Source: Streptomyces sp. A2-16
GTDB lineage: Bacteria; Actinomycetota; Actinomycetes; Streptomycetales; Streptomycetaceae
DNA: 64,000 nucleotides
Direction: 5' to 3'
NCBI RefSeq assembly: GCF_018128905.1
Contig: NZ_CP063808.1
Location: forward strand, 7,378,001 to 7,442,000
Shown here: piece after piece, positions 37,268-45,155 of the stretch
Numbering within the stretch: the stretch's first letter is position 1
Layout of the letters: every line of letters begins with the position of its first letter
Notes under the pieces: model-generated
Told to the model about the DNA's origin: nothing
What the model saw: only the letters and a program-made list of their open reading frames with translations
Database searches by the model: none
Made by a program: the position numbers and the translations under genes

Positions 37268-38017
37268 TCAGCTCTCCTTGTGGACGGTTGCCGCGTTGGT
37301 GGCGTCGAGGAAGGCGGGGCGTTCGCCGCCGCCGTGCACCAGCAGCGAGGCCCCGCTGATGTAGGCGGCGGCGTCGGAGGCCAGGAACACGGCCGCCGCG
37401 CCCACGTCGGAGGGTTCGGCCAGGCGGCCGAGCGGGACCGTGCGGGAGACGGCGGCGATGCCCTCCTCGTCGCCGTAGTACAGGTGCGACCGCTCGGTGC
37501 GGACCATGCCGACGACCAGGGTGTTCACCCGGACGTCCGGTGCCCACTCCACGGCCATCGAGCGGGCCAGGTTCTCCAGGCCCGCCTTGGCTGCCCCGTA
37601 CGCGGCCGCGCCGGGCGAGGGCCGGCCGCCGCTGACGCTGCCGATCATGACGACCGAGCCCCGGGTCCGTCTCAGGTGCTCGTACGCGGCCAGGGACACG
37701 GTGAGCGGGGAGATGAGGTTCAACTCCAGTACGCGGGCGTGCCGTTCGGGGCTCGCGTCGGCGAGCAGCCGGTAGGGGGCGCCTCCCGCGTTGTTGACCA
37801 GGACGTCCAGGCGCGGCAGTTCGCCGAGGAAGCGCCGTACGGCGTCGGCGTCCCGGACGTCCAGGGTCGCGAACCGCGTGTTCGGCAGGGGGACTTCGGG
37901 CGGTCTGCGGGCGCAGACGACGACGTCCGCGCCGGTCTCCGCGAAGGCGCGGGCGATCCCGGCGCCGACTCCGCGCGTCCCTCCGGTGACGACCACGACC
38001 CTCCCGCTCGGCTCCAT
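37268..38017 (-). CDS. Short-chain dehydrogenase (Rv3549c-like) of HIP-type steroid degradation
   Basis: A 249-residue classical SDR: VVVVTGGTRGVGAGIARAFA, NNAGGAPY, catalytic Ser/Tyr/Lys in VMIGSVSGGRPSPGAAAYGA AKAG, and ending HGGGERPAFLDATNAATVHK. It is the first gene of a leftward pair. ATG 38017 faces echA20 across a 54-bp gap holding an operator-like palindrome. In M. tuberculosis the same divergent arrangement (Rv3549c against echA20) exists in the KstR2 regulon, supporting a role in side-chain or ring oxidation of the HIP intermediate. The exact substrate is unknown. Confidence 0.87.
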   Translation of the reverse strand: MEPSGRVVVVTGGTRGVGAGIARAFAETGADVVVCARRPPEVPLPNTRFATLDVRDADAVRRFLGELPRLDVLVNNAGGAPYRLLADASPERHARVLELNLISPLTVSLAAYEHLRRTRGSVVMIGSVSGGRPSPGAAAYGAAKAGLENLARSMAVEWAPDVRVNTLVVGMVRTERSHLYYGDEEGIAAVSRTVPLGRLAEPSDVGAAAVFLASDAAAYISGASLLVHGGGERPAFLDATNAATVHKES

Positions 38018-38034
38018 TCACCGCTACCCTTCAC

Positions 38035-38052
38035 CTAACAAACGTTTGGTGG
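38035..38052. promoter_or_regulatory. KstR2-type operator candidate, left divergent promoter
   Basis: CTAACAAACGTTTGGTGG is an imperfect palindrome centred between the SDR gene and echA20. Its inner part AACAAACGTTTGGT resembles the mycobacterial KstR2 box AnCAAGnnCTTGnT. A close partner lies at 43982-43999 in the cluster's other divergent promoter. Confidence 0.7.
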
Positions 38053-38071
38053 AAAGGTAGCTGATGCGGCC

Positions 38072-38815
38072 ATGGGTGTCTCCACCTCGTCCCCGGAAAA
38101 GGGGATCGTCCTGGTCCAGGTCGACTTCCCGCCGGTGAACGCCCTGCCGGTGGACGGCTGGTTCGCCCTGGCGGACGCCGTGCGCGCGGCGGGCCGCGAT
38201 CCGCAGGTCAGGTGCGTGGTCCTGGCGGCCGAGGGACGTGGCTTCAACGCGGGCGTGGACATCAAGGAGATCCAGTCGCGCGGCGCGGCCGCCCTCGTCG
38301 GCGCCAACCGCGGCTGCTTCGAGGCCTTTTCGGCGGTGTACGACTGCGAGGTGCCCGTGGTGGCGGCCGTGCAGGGGTTCTGCCTGGGCGGGGGTGTCGG
38401 CCTGGTGGGCAACGCGGATGTGATCGTGGCGAGCGAGGACGCCACCTTCGGCCTGCCCGAACTGGACCGCGGGGCCCTCGGCGCGGCCACGCACCTGGCC
38501 CGCCTGGTCCCCCAGCACCTCCTGCGCGCCCTCTACTTCACCTCCCGCACGGTCACCGCCGCCGAACTGCACCGGCACGGCGCGGTGTGGAAAGTCGTCC
38601 CGAGGGGCGAACTCGCCGCCACGGCCCTGGAGTCGGCCCGCGAGATCGCCGCCAAGGACGGCGAACTCCTGCGCCTGGCCAAGGCCGCCATCAACGGCAT
38701 CGACCCGGTCGACGTCCGCCGCAGCTACCGCTACGAGCAGGGTTTCACCTACGAGGCGAGCGTCAGCGGGGTCGCCGACCGGGTCCGTGACAGGTTCGGC
38801 AGGGAGGCCGAGTGA
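38072..38815 (+). CDS. echA20: EchA20-type CoA-dependent ring hydrolase (crotonase family)
   Basis: A 247-residue crotonase-fold enzyme. In the HIP pathway EchA20 hydrolytically opens steroid ring D of HIEC-CoA. The protein closely follows the mycobacterial enzyme: DFPPVNALP near the start, AEGRGFNAGVDIKEIQ, ANRGCFEAF, VQGFCLGGGVGLVGNADVIV, ASEDATFGLPELDRGALGAA THLARLVPQHL and a C-terminal YRYEQGFTYE. It begins the rightward operon echA20-ipdA-ipdB-ipdC directly after an operator candidate, and its TGA overlaps the ipdA GTG by four bases. The identification comes from recalled similarity to Rv3550, not a search. Confidence 0.9.
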   Translation: MGVSTSSPEKGIVLVQVDFPPVNALPVDGWFALADAVRAAGRDPQVRCVVLAAEGRGFNAGVDIKEIQSRGAAALVGANRGCFEAFSAVYDCEVPVVAAVQGFCLGGGVGLVGNADVIVASEDATFGLPELDRGALGAATHLARLVPQHLLRALYFTSRTVTAAELHRHGAVWKVVPRGELAATALESAREIAAKDGELLRLAKAAINGIDPVDVRRSYRYEQGFTYEASVSGVADRVRDRFGREAE

Positions 38816-39627
38816 GCGACAAGACCATGACGGCCGACGAGGTCGTCTCCAGGCTGCACAGCGGCATGACCCTCGGCATCGGCGGCTGGGGTTCCCGCCG
38901 CAAGCCGATGGCCCTGATCAGGGCGTTGCTGCGCTCCCCGGTCACCGACCTCACGGTCGTGTCGTACGGCGGCCCGGACGTCGGCATGCTGGCCGCCGCC
39001 GGACGCATCCGCAAGCTCGTCGCCGCCTTCGTCACCCTCGACTCGATCCCCCTCGAACCGCACTACCGGGCGGCCCGCGAGGCCGGCGCCTTCGAGCTCA
39101 TGGAGATCGACGAGGCGATGTTCATGTGGGGCCTGCACGCGGCCGCCCACCGGCTGCCGTTCCTGCCGGTGCGGGCCGGGCTCGGCTCGGACGTCATGCG
39201 GGTCAACCCGGGCCTGCGGACGGTGACTTCGCCGTACGACGACGGGGAGACGTTCGTCGCCGTGCCCGCCCTGCGCCTGGACGCGGCCCTGGTCCACGTC
39301 AACCGCGCCGACCGGCAGGGCAACGGACAGTACCTGGGCCCCGACCCCTACTTCGACGACCTCTTCTGCGAGGCGGCGGACACGGCGTACCTCTCGTGCG
39401 AACGGGTCGTCGACACCGCCGAGCTGACGAAGGAGGCGGGCCCGCAGACGCTGCTGGTGAAACGGCACACCGTCACGGGCGTGGTCGAGGCCCCGAACGG
39501 CGCCCACTTCACGTCCTGCGCGCCCGACTACCCCCGGGACGAGGCGGCCCAGCGGGAGTACGCGACCACCCCCTGGCCGGAGTACGCCGAGCGCCACCTC
39601 TCCGCACCGGAAGGGGCCGGCTCATGA
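38812..39627 (+). CDS. ipdA: IpdA, alpha subunit of the COCHEA-CoA ring-opening hydrolase
   Basis: A 271-residue CoA-transferase-fold subunit. IpdAB opens the last steroid ring of COCHEA-CoA by retro-Claisen hydrolysis rather than moving CoA. Family hallmarks are present: GMTLGIGGWGSRRKPMALIR, VVSYGGPDVGMLAAAG, LPFLPVRAGLGSDV, VPALRLDAALVHVNRADRQG and VVEAPNGAHFTSCAPDYPRD EA, all close to mycobacterial IpdA. GTG 38812 overlaps echA20 and the TGA overlaps the ipdB ATG, so subunit synthesis is coupled. Confidence 0.92.
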   Translation: MSDKTMTADEVVSRLHSGMTLGIGGWGSRRKPMALIRALLRSPVTDLTVVSYGGPDVGMLAAAGRIRKLVAAFVTLDSIPLEPHYRAAREAGAFELMEIDEAMFMWGLHAAAHRLPFLPVRAGLGSDVMRVNPGLRTVTSPYDDGETFVAVPALRLDAALVHVNRADRQGNGQYLGPDPYFDDLFCEAADTAYLSCERVVDTAELTKEAGPQTLLVKRHTVTGVVEAPNGAHFTSCAPDYPRDEAAQREYATTPWPEYAERHLSAPEGAGS

Positions 39628-40340
39628 CCGTCACCCGGGCCGAGTACTGCGTGATCGCCTGCGCCGAGGCGTGGCGGGACGACGGGGAGGTGCTGGCCAG
39701 TGCCATGGGGCTGATCCCGTCCCTCGGTGCCCGGCTCGCCCGGCGGACCTTCTCCCCCGACCTCCTCATGACCGACGGGGAGGCCCTGCTCGTGGGCGTC
39801 GACGGCACCGTGGAGGGCTGGCTGCCCTACCGGCAGCACCTCGCCCTGGTCACCGGCGGCCGACGGCACGTGATGATGGGCGCGAGCCAGATCGACCGGT
39901 ACGGCAACCAGAACATCTCGTGCATCGGCGACTGGGCGCGGCCGAAGCGCCAGTTGCTCGGGGTGCGGGGCGCACCGGTCAACACCCTGAACAACCCGAC
40001 CAGTTACTGGGTGCCGAGGCACTCCCGGCGCGTCTTCGTGGAGAAGGTCGACATGGTGTGCGGGGTGGGGTACGACCACGCGGACGGCGCCCCTCACCAC
40101 CGTATCCCCCGGGTCGTCTCCGACCTGGGCGTCTTCGACTTCGCGACCCCGGACCACTCGATGCGGCTGGCGTCCGTGCACCCGGGGGTCACCGTGGAAC
40201 AGGTGCGGGAGGCCACCGGCTTCGAGCTGGTGGTCCCGGACGAGGTGCCGCGCACCCGTGAACCGACCGCGCGGGAGCTCCGGTTGATCCGCGAGGTGAT
40301 CGATCCGCGCGACACCCGGTCCGGGGAGGTCGGCGGCTGA
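39624..40340 (+). CDS. ipdB: IpdB, beta subunit of the COCHEA-CoA ring-opening hydrolase
   Basis: A 238-residue partner of IpdA with the beta-type CoA-transferase fold. Recognisable stretches are TRAEYCVIACAEAWRDDGEV, SPDLLMTDGEALLVG, MMGASQIDRYGNQNISCIGD and VNTLNNPTSYWVPRHSRRVF VEKVDMVCGVGYDH. In typical CoA-transferases a catalytic Glu lies in the beta subunit; IpdB is known to differ because it is a hydrolase. It overlaps ipdA by four bases and ipdC by one base (TGATG). Confidence 0.92.
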   Translation: MTVTRAEYCVIACAEAWRDDGEVLASAMGLIPSLGARLARRTFSPDLLMTDGEALLVGVDGTVEGWLPYRQHLALVTGGRRHVMMGASQIDRYGNQNISCIGDWARPKRQLLGVRGAPVNTLNNPTSYWVPRHSRRVFVEKVDMVCGVGYDHADGAPHHRIPRVVSDLGVFDFATPDHSMRLASVHPGVTVEQVREATGFELVVPDEVPRTREPTARELRLIREVIDPRDTRSGEVGG

Positions 40341-41389
40341 TGGAGACCGCGCTCACCCGGCTGGTCGGGGTGCGCCACCCGATCGTGCAGACCGGGATGG
40401 GGTGGGTGGCGGGACCGCGCCTGGTCTCGGCCGCGGCGAACGCGGGGGCGCTCGGCATCCTGGCCTCCGCGACCATGACCCTCGACGGACTGCGCGAGGC
40501 GGTGCGGGAGGTCAGGTCCCGTACGGACGCGCCCTTCGGGGTCAATCTGCGGGCCGACGCGGCGGACGCCGGCGACCGGGTGCGGGTGATCATCGAGGAG
40601 GGGGTGCGGGTGGCGTCCTTCGCCCTCGCGCCCTCCGCCGAGCTGATCGGCGAGCTCAAGGAGGCGGGGGTGGTCGTCGTCCCGTCGGTAGGGGCCCGGC
40701 GGCATGCCGAGAAGGTGGCCGCGTGGGGCGCGGACGCGGTGATCGTGCAGGGCGGGGAGGGCGGCGGGCACACCGGGGAGGTGGCGACGACGGTCCTGCT
40801 GCCGCAGGTGGTGGACGCGGTGGACATCCCGGTCGTGGCGGCGGGGGGTTTCTTCGACGGGCGGGGTCTGGTCGCGGCACTGGCGTACGGGGCGGCGGGC
40901 GTCGCCATGGGCACCCGTTTCCTGCTCACCTCGGACTCGACGGTGCCGGACGCGGTGAAGGCGCGCTATCTGGCGGCGACGGTCAAGGACGTGACGGTGA
41001 CCCGGGCGGTGGACGGCCTTCCGCACCGCATGCTCCGCACCGATCTGGTGAGCGCGCTGGAGAGCTCCGGGCGGGCCAGGGCCTTTTGGCACGCGCTGAG
41101 GAGAGCGGCCGGCTTCCGCAAGCTGTCCGGTCTGAGCTGGCGGGAGCTGGCCCACGACGGCCTCGCGATGCGCCACGGCAAGCAACTGTCCTGGAGCCAG
41201 GTGCTCCTCGCCGCGAACACGCCCATGCTGCTCAGGGCGGCGATGGTGGACGGCCGTACGGATCTCGGGGTCATGGCCTCCGGGCAGGTCGCCGGGGTGA
41301 TCGGCGACCTGCCGTCGTGCGCGGAGCTGGTGGACCGGATCATGAAGGAGGCGGAGGAGACACGAGAACGGCTCACAGCCGCTCGATGA
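40340..41389 (+). CDS. ipdC: IpdC, FMN-dependent enzyme of the nitronate monooxygenase fold
   Basis: A 349-residue TIM-barrel flavoprotein, often auto-labelled nitronate monooxygenase. In the HIP pathway IpdC carries out the flavin-dependent oxidation before ring D opening. It keeps VRHPIVQTGMGWVAGPRLVS, APFGVNLRADAADAGDRV, GVRVASFALAP, ADAVIVQGGEGGGHTGEVAT, AAGGFFDGRGL and MGTRFLLTSDSTVPDAVK, nearly identical in pattern to Rv3553. It is the last gene of the rightward operon. Its last 17 bases overlap the convergent fadA6 gene. Confidence 0.92.
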   Translation: METALTRLVGVRHPIVQTGMGWVAGPRLVSAAANAGALGILASATMTLDGLREAVREVRSRTDAPFGVNLRADAADAGDRVRVIIEEGVRVASFALAPSAELIGELKEAGVVVVPSVGARRHAEKVAAWGADAVIVQGGEGGGHTGEVATTVLLPQVVDAVDIPVVAAGGFFDGRGLVAALAYGAAGVAMGTRFLLTSDSTVPDAVKARYLAATVKDVTVTRAVDGLPHRMLRTDLVSALESSGRARAFWHALRRAAGFRKLSGLSWRELAHDGLAMRHGKQLSWSQVLLAANTPMLLRAAMVDGRTDLGVMASGQVAGVIGDLPSCAELVDRIMKEAEETRERLTAAR

Positions 41390-42530
41390 TCGTCACGTTC
41401 GCCTGTCCCCCGCCCTCGCACATCGTCTGCAGCCCGAACCGCCCGCCGGTGCGCTCCAGTTCGTGCAGAAGCGTGGTCATCAGCTTCACGCCCGTCGCCC
41501 CCAGCGGGTGCCCGAGGGCGATCGCGCCGCCGTTGGCGTTGACCTTCTCCGGATCAGCGCCCGTCTCCTTCAGCCAGGCCAGCACGACCGGGGCGAAGGC
41601 CTCGTTGATCTCGACGAGGTCGATGTCGTCGATGGACAGGCCGGTCTTCTTCAGGGCGTGCGCGGTGGCCGGGATGGGGGCGGTGAGCATGCGGATGGGG
41701 TCCTCGCCGCGCACGGAGAGGTGGTGCACGCGCGCGCGAGGCGTCAGACCGTGTTCGCGCACCGCCCGCTCCGATGCCAGCAGCATCGCCGCCGCCCCGT
41801 CGGAGACCTGCGAGGAGCAGGCCGCGGTGATGGTGCCGCCCTCGATCACCGGCTTGAGACCGGCCATCTTCTCCAGGGACGTGTCCCGTCGCGGGCCCTC
41901 GTCGACCGTGACGGAGCCGTGGGCCACCGTCTCCCGCTCGAAGCGGCCCTCGTCGATGGCCCGCAGTGCCCGCCGGTGCGAGCGGAGCGCGAACTCCTCC
42001 TGGTCCTCGCGGCTGATCCCCCACTTCCCTGCGATCATCTCGGCACCGACGAACTGGTTCACCGCCCGGTCCCCGTACCGGGCCCGCCACCCCTCGCTGC
42101 CCGCGAAGGGGCCCTGGGTCAGCCCGAGCGGTTCGGCGGCCTGCCGGGTCGCGAAGGCGATCGGGATCATCGACATGTTCTGCACCCCGCCGGCGACCAC
42201 CAGGTCCTGCGTCCCGGAGAGCACGCCCTGCGCGGCGAAGTGCACGGCCTGCTGCGAGGACCCGCACTGCCGGTCCACGGTCACCCCGGGCACCTCCTCG
42301 GGCAGCCCGGCCGCGAGCCATGCGGTCCGCGCGATGTCCCCGGCCTGCGGCCCTACCGCGTCCAGGCACCCGAAGACGACGTCCTCGACGGCCGCGGGGT
42401 CGACCCCGGCCCGCTCGACGACCGCCTTCAGCACATGTGCGCCCAGATCGGCCGGGTGGACCCCGCTCAGTCCTCCCCCGCGCCGCCCGACGGGCGTACG
42501 GACCGCTTCGACGATGTAGGCCTCGGCCAT
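41373..42530 (-). CDS. fadA6: FadA6-type acetyl-CoA acetyltransferase (thiolase)
   Basis: A 385-residue thiolase with the acyl-accepting Cys89 (VTVDRQCGSSQQAVHFAAQG), the His of NGGAIALGHPLGATG and the second Cys in MCEGGGQANV. In the KstR2 regulon FadA6 performs thiolysis of a late ring-derived acyl-CoA. ATG 42530 starts MAEAYIVEAVRTPVGRRGGG. It is the last gene of the leftward operon (SDR-kstR2-fadA6), 23 bp after kstR2. Thiolases are widespread, so its specific role is inferred from position. Confidence 0.9.
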   Translation of the reverse strand: MAEAYIVEAVRTPVGRRGGGLSGVHPADLGAHVLKAVVERAGVDPAAVEDVVFGCLDAVGPQAGDIARTAWLAAGLPEEVPGVTVDRQCGSSQQAVHFAAQGVLSGTQDLVVAGGVQNMSMIPIAFATRQAAEPLGLTQGPFAGSEGWRARYGDRAVNQFVGAEMIAGKWGISREDQEEFALRSHRRALRAIDEGRFERETVAHGSVTVDEGPRRDTSLEKMAGLKPVIEGGTITAACSSQVSDGAAAMLLASERAVREHGLTPRARVHHLSVRGEDPIRMLTAPIPATAHALKKTGLSIDDIDLVEINEAFAPVVLAWLKETGADPEKVNANGGAIALGHPLGATGVKLMTTLLHELERTGGRFGLQTMCEGGGQANVTIIERL

Positions 42531-42553
42531 GGCAACTCCCTCATCCGTAAGGG

Positions 42554-43177
42554 CTATTCGCGTACAGCGATCCCGTCCAGCACCATCGACAGGTACTGCC
42601 GGGCGATCTCCTCCGGGCTGTGCTGTCCGCCGGGCCGGTACCAGGACGCGGCGACCCACACGGTGTCGCGCACGAACCGGTAGGTCAGCCGGACGTCGAG
42701 GTCGGCCCGGAACACCTCGGCCGCGACCCCGCGCTCCAGCGTGGACAGCCAGGCCTTCTCGAACCTGCGCTGCGACTCGGCGAGGAACGCGAACCGCTCC
42801 TGCGCCACCAGCTGCTTGCTCTCCTTCTGGTAGATCGCGACGGCGGCGCGGTGCCGGTCGATCTCCCGGAACGACTCGGTGACCAGGGCCTCCAGCGTCT
42901 CGCGCGGGCCGAGTTCGGCGCCCAGGACGGCGTCGTAGCCGCCCCAGAGCTCGTCGAGGAAGGTCCGCAGGATCTCCTCCAGCATCGATTCCTTGGAGTC
43001 GAAGTGGTAGTAGAGGCTGCCCGCGAGCATGCCCGCGTGGTCGGCGATCTTGCGTACGGTCGTGGCGTTGTAGCCCTGCTCGGCGAAGACCTCGGCGGCG
43101 GTGTCGAGGAGTTCACGGCGGCGGGCCGGGGCTGCCGCGCTCACCTGGGGCTTCTTCTTGGTCGGCACATCGTCCAT
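42554..43177 (-). CDS. kstR2: KstR2-type TetR-family repressor
   Basis: A 207-residue TetR regulator. The N-terminal helix-turn-helix spans about residues 20-66 (RRRELLDTAAEVFAEQGYNA TTVRKIADHAGMLAGSLYYHF DSKE). The ligand domain ends with a segment strikingly like M. tuberculosis KstR2: TYRFVRDTVWVAASWYRPGG, then EEIARQYLSMVLDGI. KstR2 is released from DNA by HIP-CoA. It lies within the cluster it would control, four bases after the IpdF-like SDR gene. The two palindromes at 38035 and 43982 are its likely targets, including autoregulation from the latter. Confidence 0.9.
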   Translation of the reverse strand: MDDVPTKKKPQVSAAAPARRRELLDTAAEVFAEQGYNATTVRKIADHAGMLAGSLYYHFDSKESMLEEILRTFLDELWGGYDAVLGAELGPRETLEALVTESFREIDRHRAAVAIYQKESKQLVAQERFAFLAESQRRFEKAWLSTLERGVAAEVFRADLDVRLTYRFVRDTVWVAASWYRPGGQHSPEEIARQYLSMVLDGIAVRE

Positions 43178-43181
43178 TGTC

Positions 43182-43967
43182 CTAGGCGTGTTGGCTGCTG
43201 ACGGCGACGACCTCGCCGGTCATGTACGAGGAGTAGCCGGACGCCAGGAACACGATCACGTTGGCCACCTCCCAGGGCTCGGCGTACCGCCCGAAGGCCT
43301 CGCGCGCGGTGAGCTCCTCCAGCAGTTCGGCCGAGGTCACCTTGACCAGGTGGGGGTGCATGGCGAGGCTCGGGGAGACGGCGTTGACCCGCACGCCGTA
43401 CTCGGCCGCCTCCAGCGCCGCGCACCGGGTCAGGGCCATGACCCCGGCCTTCGCGGCGGCGTAGTGCGCCTGCCCCGCCTGTGCGCGCCAGCCGACGACG
43501 GAGGCGTTGTTGACGATCACCCCGCCACCGGAGTCCCGCATCAGCCGCAGGGCGGCGCGGGTGCACCGGAAGGTGCCGTTCAAGGTCACGTCCAGGACCC
43601 GGGACCACTGTTCGTCGGTCATGTCGACGAGCTGCGAGGTCCCGCCCAGACCTGCGTTGTTGACGACGACGTCCAGCCGTCCGTGCTCCCCGACGGCCGC
43701 GTCGAACAGCGCGCGCACCTGTGTCTCGTCGGTGACGTCGCAGGCGACGGCCGACACCGCTCCCGGGAACTCTCGTGCGAGCTCTGCCTCGTACTCCTTC
43801 AGTCGCCGCGCGTGCGCGTCACTGATCAGTACGCGTGCGCCCTCCTCCAGGAAGCGGCGCGCGGTCGCCCCGCCGATGCCCGCGCCGGCGGCCGCGGTGA
43901 TGACGGCGGTGCGTCCCTTCAGCAGTCCGTGCCCCGGCTCGTACACCGGACTCTCGACGCCTGTCAT
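43182..43967 (-). CDS. Short-chain dehydrogenase (IpdF/Rv3559c-like)
   Basis: A 261-residue SDR whose N-terminus YEPGHGLLKGRTAVITAAAG followed by AGIGGATARRFLEEGARV matches the Rv3559c/IpdF type. That enzyme acts on the 5-hydroxy group of the HIP acyl-CoA intermediate. The catalytic residues are in VNNASVVGWRAQAGQAHYAA AKAG. It ends AVSSQHA. ATG 43967 faces the FadE31-like gene over a 48-bp gap that contains the second operator candidate. It is the first gene of the operon with kstR2 and fadA6. Confidence 0.87.
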   Translation of the reverse strand: MTGVESPVYEPGHGLLKGRTAVITAAAGAGIGGATARRFLEEGARVLISDAHARRLKEYEAELAREFPGAVSAVACDVTDETQVRALFDAAVGEHGRLDVVVNNAGLGGTSQLVDMTDEQWSRVLDVTLNGTFRCTRAALRLMRDSGGGVIVNNASVVGWRAQAGQAHYAAAKAGVMALTRCAALEAAEYGVRVNAVSPSLAMHPHLVKVTSAELLEELTAREAFGRYAEPWEVANVIVFLASGYSSYMTGEVVAVSSQHA

Positions 43968-43981
43968 GGCGCCACGCTAAC

Positions 43982-43999
43982 CTACCAAACACTTGTTAG
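43982..43999. promoter_or_regulatory. KstR2-type operator candidate, right divergent promoter
   Basis: CTACCAAACACTTGTTAG is an imperfect palindrome between the IpdF-like SDR and FadE31-like genes. The right half CTTGTT fits the mycobacterial KstR2 box AnCAAGnnCTTGnT exactly and the left half differs by one base. It aligns base for base in layout with the element at 38035-38052. Confidence 0.75.
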
Positions 44000-44015
44000 G
44001 GAAGGACGGGTGTCC

Positions 44016-45155
44016 ATGGATCTGGCGTTCACGCAGGAGGAAGAGGCCTTCCGTGCCGAGGCCCGCGCGTGGCTGCGCGCGCATGTGCCCGCCTCCCCGC
44101 TGCCCTCCCTGGAGACCGAGGAGGGCTTCGCCGCCCACCGCGCGTGGGAGGCGGAGCTCGCCGCGGACCGCTGGTCGGTGGTCAACTGGCCGACGGCGTA
44201 CGGCGGCCGGGACGCGGGGATCGTCGACTGGCTGGTCTTCGAGGAGGAGTACTACGCGGCCGGAGCGCCCGGGCGCGTGGGCCAGAACGGCGTCAGCCTG
44301 CTCGCCCCGACCCTCTTCGACCACGGCACCGAGGAGCAACGCGCGCGCGTGCTGCCGTCGATGGCGACCGGTGAGGTGGTCTGGGCACAGGCATGGTCGG
44401 AGCCGGAGGCGGGCTCGGACCTGGCGTCCCTGAGGTCCAAGGGGGTGCGCACGCAAGGGGGTTGGCTGCTGACCGGGCAGAAGACGTGGTCCTCCCGGGC
44501 CGCCTTCGCGGACCGCGCCTTCGGGCTCTTCCGCACCGACCCGGACACCCCGAAACCCCATCAGGGGCTGACGTACCTGATGTTCGACCTGCGTGCCCCC
44601 GGTGTCACCGTCCGCCCGATCCGCCGCCTCGACGGGAAGCCGGCCTTCGCCGAGCTCTTCCTGGACGAGGTGTTCGTGCCGGACGAGGACGTCATCGGCG
44701 AGCCCGGCCGGGGCTGGCGGATCGCGATGTCGACGGCGGGCAACGAACGGGGCCTGATGCTGCGCTCCCCGGGCCGCTTCCTCGCCGCCGCCGACCGCCT
44801 TTTCGCCCGGTGGGAGTCCCTGGGCCGCCCGCAGGACACCCGCACCCGGGTCGCGGACGCCCTGATCGGCGCCCGCGCCCACCAGCTCTTCACCTACGCG
44901 GCCGCCGCCCGCTTCCTGGACGGCGACCCGCTCGGCCCGGAGTCCAGCCTCAACAAGGTCTTCTGGTCCGAGTACGACATCGCGCTCACCGAGACGGCGC
45001 TGGATCTGCTGGGCGAGGAGGGCGAACCGGCGGACACGGACTGGGCCGAACGCTATGTCTTCGCCCTGGCCGGCCCCATCTACGCCGGCACGAACGAGAT
45101 CCAGCGGGACATCATCGCCGAACGCCTGCTGGGCCTGCCGAAGGGACGCCGCTGA
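44016..45155 (+). CDS. FadE31-like acyl-CoA dehydrogenase
   Basis: A 379-residue acyl-CoA dehydrogenase. Its N-terminus MDLAFTQEEEAFRAEARAWL, the segments VNWPTAYGGRDAGIVDWLVF EEEYYAAGAPGR, WAQAWSEPEAGSDLASLRS, WLLTGQKTWSSRAAFADRAF and STAGNERGLMLRSPGRFL resemble M. tuberculosis FadE31. The C-terminal FAD-region segment is GPIYAGTNEIQRDIIAERLL; the usual catalytic Glu of YEGT-type enzymes is an Ala here, as expected if the base lies elsewhere or the enzyme is heteromeric. ATG 44016 follows GAAGGA; GTG 44010 is the alternative. One base overlaps the next dehydrogenase gene, its likely partner subunit. Confidence 0.9.
   Translation: MDLAFTQEEEAFRAEARAWLRAHVPASPLPSLETEEGFAAHRAWEAELAADRWSVVNWPTAYGGRDAGIVDWLVFEEEYYAAGAPGRVGQNGVSLLAPTLFDHGTEEQRARVLPSMATGEVVWAQAWSEPEAGSDLASLRSKGVRTQGGWLLTGQKTWSSRAAFADRAFGLFRTDPDTPKPHQGLTYLMFDLRAPGVTVRPIRRLDGKPAFAELFLDEVFVPDEDVIGEPGRGWRIAMSTAGNERGLMLRSPGRFLAAADRLFARWESLGRPQDTRTRVADALIGARAHQLFTYAAAARFLDGDPLGPESSLNKVFWSEYDIALTETALDLLGEEGEPADTDWAERYVFALAGPIYAGTNEIQRDIIAERLLGLPKGRR

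Noticed and set aside
40340..41389. Annotation of the flavoprotein as a nitronate monooxygenase
   Set aside because: The fold is shared, but the sequence follows IpdC closely and the gene is embedded between ipdB and fadA6, so the steroid-pathway role is preferred.
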